Shown here piece by piece: positions 63,971 through 64,000 of a stretch of DNA of 64,000 nucleotides (positions are counted from its first letter, which is position 1; every line of letters begins with the position of its first letter). The stretch is taken from assembly GCF_027570195.1 (NCBI RefSeq), contig NZ_JAKMUZ010000002.1, positions 1 to 64,000 on the forward strand, written 5' to 3'. This DNA comes from Corynebacterium yonathiae. GTDB taxonomy: Bacteria > Actinomycetota > Actinomycetes > Mycobacteriales > Mycobacteriaceae. Both the position numbers and the translations under genes were made by a program. Below the pieces are notes generated by a model. That model ran no database searches. It had not been told where the DNA came from and worked only from the letters and a program-made list of their open reading frames with translations.

Positions 63971-64000
63971 CAGCCGCGGCCATCGCTGCGCGTACTTCAG

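Overview
The window reads as a chromosomal segment of a Corynebacterium (Actinobacteria, Mycobacteriales). GdhA, GlnK, FtsY, Smc, SepIVA-like, DUF2469, DUF2631 and Rip1-like proteins are of corynebacterial or mycobacterial type. Base composition is moderately GC-rich. The gene order smc-ftsY...glnK-glnD-ffh, rpsP-rimM-trmD-rplS-lepB-rnhB, yraN-comM-dprA-xerC, rpsB-tsf-pyrH-frr-cdsA-rlmN and dxr-rip1 is the conserved order of this lineage. The species cannot be fixed from the sequence.

Region by region. 1-2322: an IS256-family element that runs off the left edge, with a transposase broken twice, sits in a decayed alkaline phosphatase gene. 2396-9148: glycogen phosphorylase, an M20 amidohydrolase, a small unknown gene, glycerate kinase and NADP-glutamate dehydrogenase. 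9349-20735: a SepIVA-like septal protein, a membrane protein, YceD-rnc-mutM, an Na+/alanine symporter, acylphosphatase, smc and ftsY. 20736-27297: a regulatory-looking intergenic region and a complete six-gene Mrp (Mnh) cation/proton antiporter operon. 27520-31693: glnK-glnD and ffh. 31832-34099: a membrane acyltransferase with a C-terminal SGNH domain. 34453-46542: rpsP, a TetR-cupin pair on the opposite strand, rimM-trmD and a coupled unknown gene, a secreted or anchored protein, tex, a YhgE/Pip-like membrane protein, rplS, two tandem signal peptidases I and rnhB. 46605-51161: DUF2469, yraN, comM, dprA and xerC. 51158-63970: an M23 peptidase, rpsB-tsf, pyrH-frr-cdsA, a LapA-like protein, rlmN, an ABC exporter, DUF2631, dxr and a site-2 protease.

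How the genes fit together. Most are housekeeping: ribosome building (S16, RimM, TrmD, L19, S2, EF-Ts, Frr, YceD, RNase III, RlmN), membrane targeting and export (Ffh, FtsY, LepB x2, Rip1), chromosome handling (Smc, XerC, RNase HII, MutM, DprA, ComM) and nitrogen metabolism (GdhA, GlnK, GlnD). The lineage-specific parts are the Mrp operon, which occupies the place where amtB lies in C. glutamicum, the AGCS transporter, the TetR-cupin pair, the second lepB and the acyltransferase.

The clearest non-coding pattern is promoter architecture. At thirteen genes a TANNNT -10 hexamer ends 6-8 nt (exactly 7 nt in eight cases) before the start codon, with no Shine-Dalgarno sequence at the required distance, which predicts leaderless mRNAs and fixes several start codons. 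Perfect palindromes lie in the promoter regions of the AGCS transporter, the Mrp operon and ffh and are candidate operators. I saw no CRISPR array, tRNA, rRNA, prophage or recognised defence system. Nothing here can be called a wholly new system from sequence alone.
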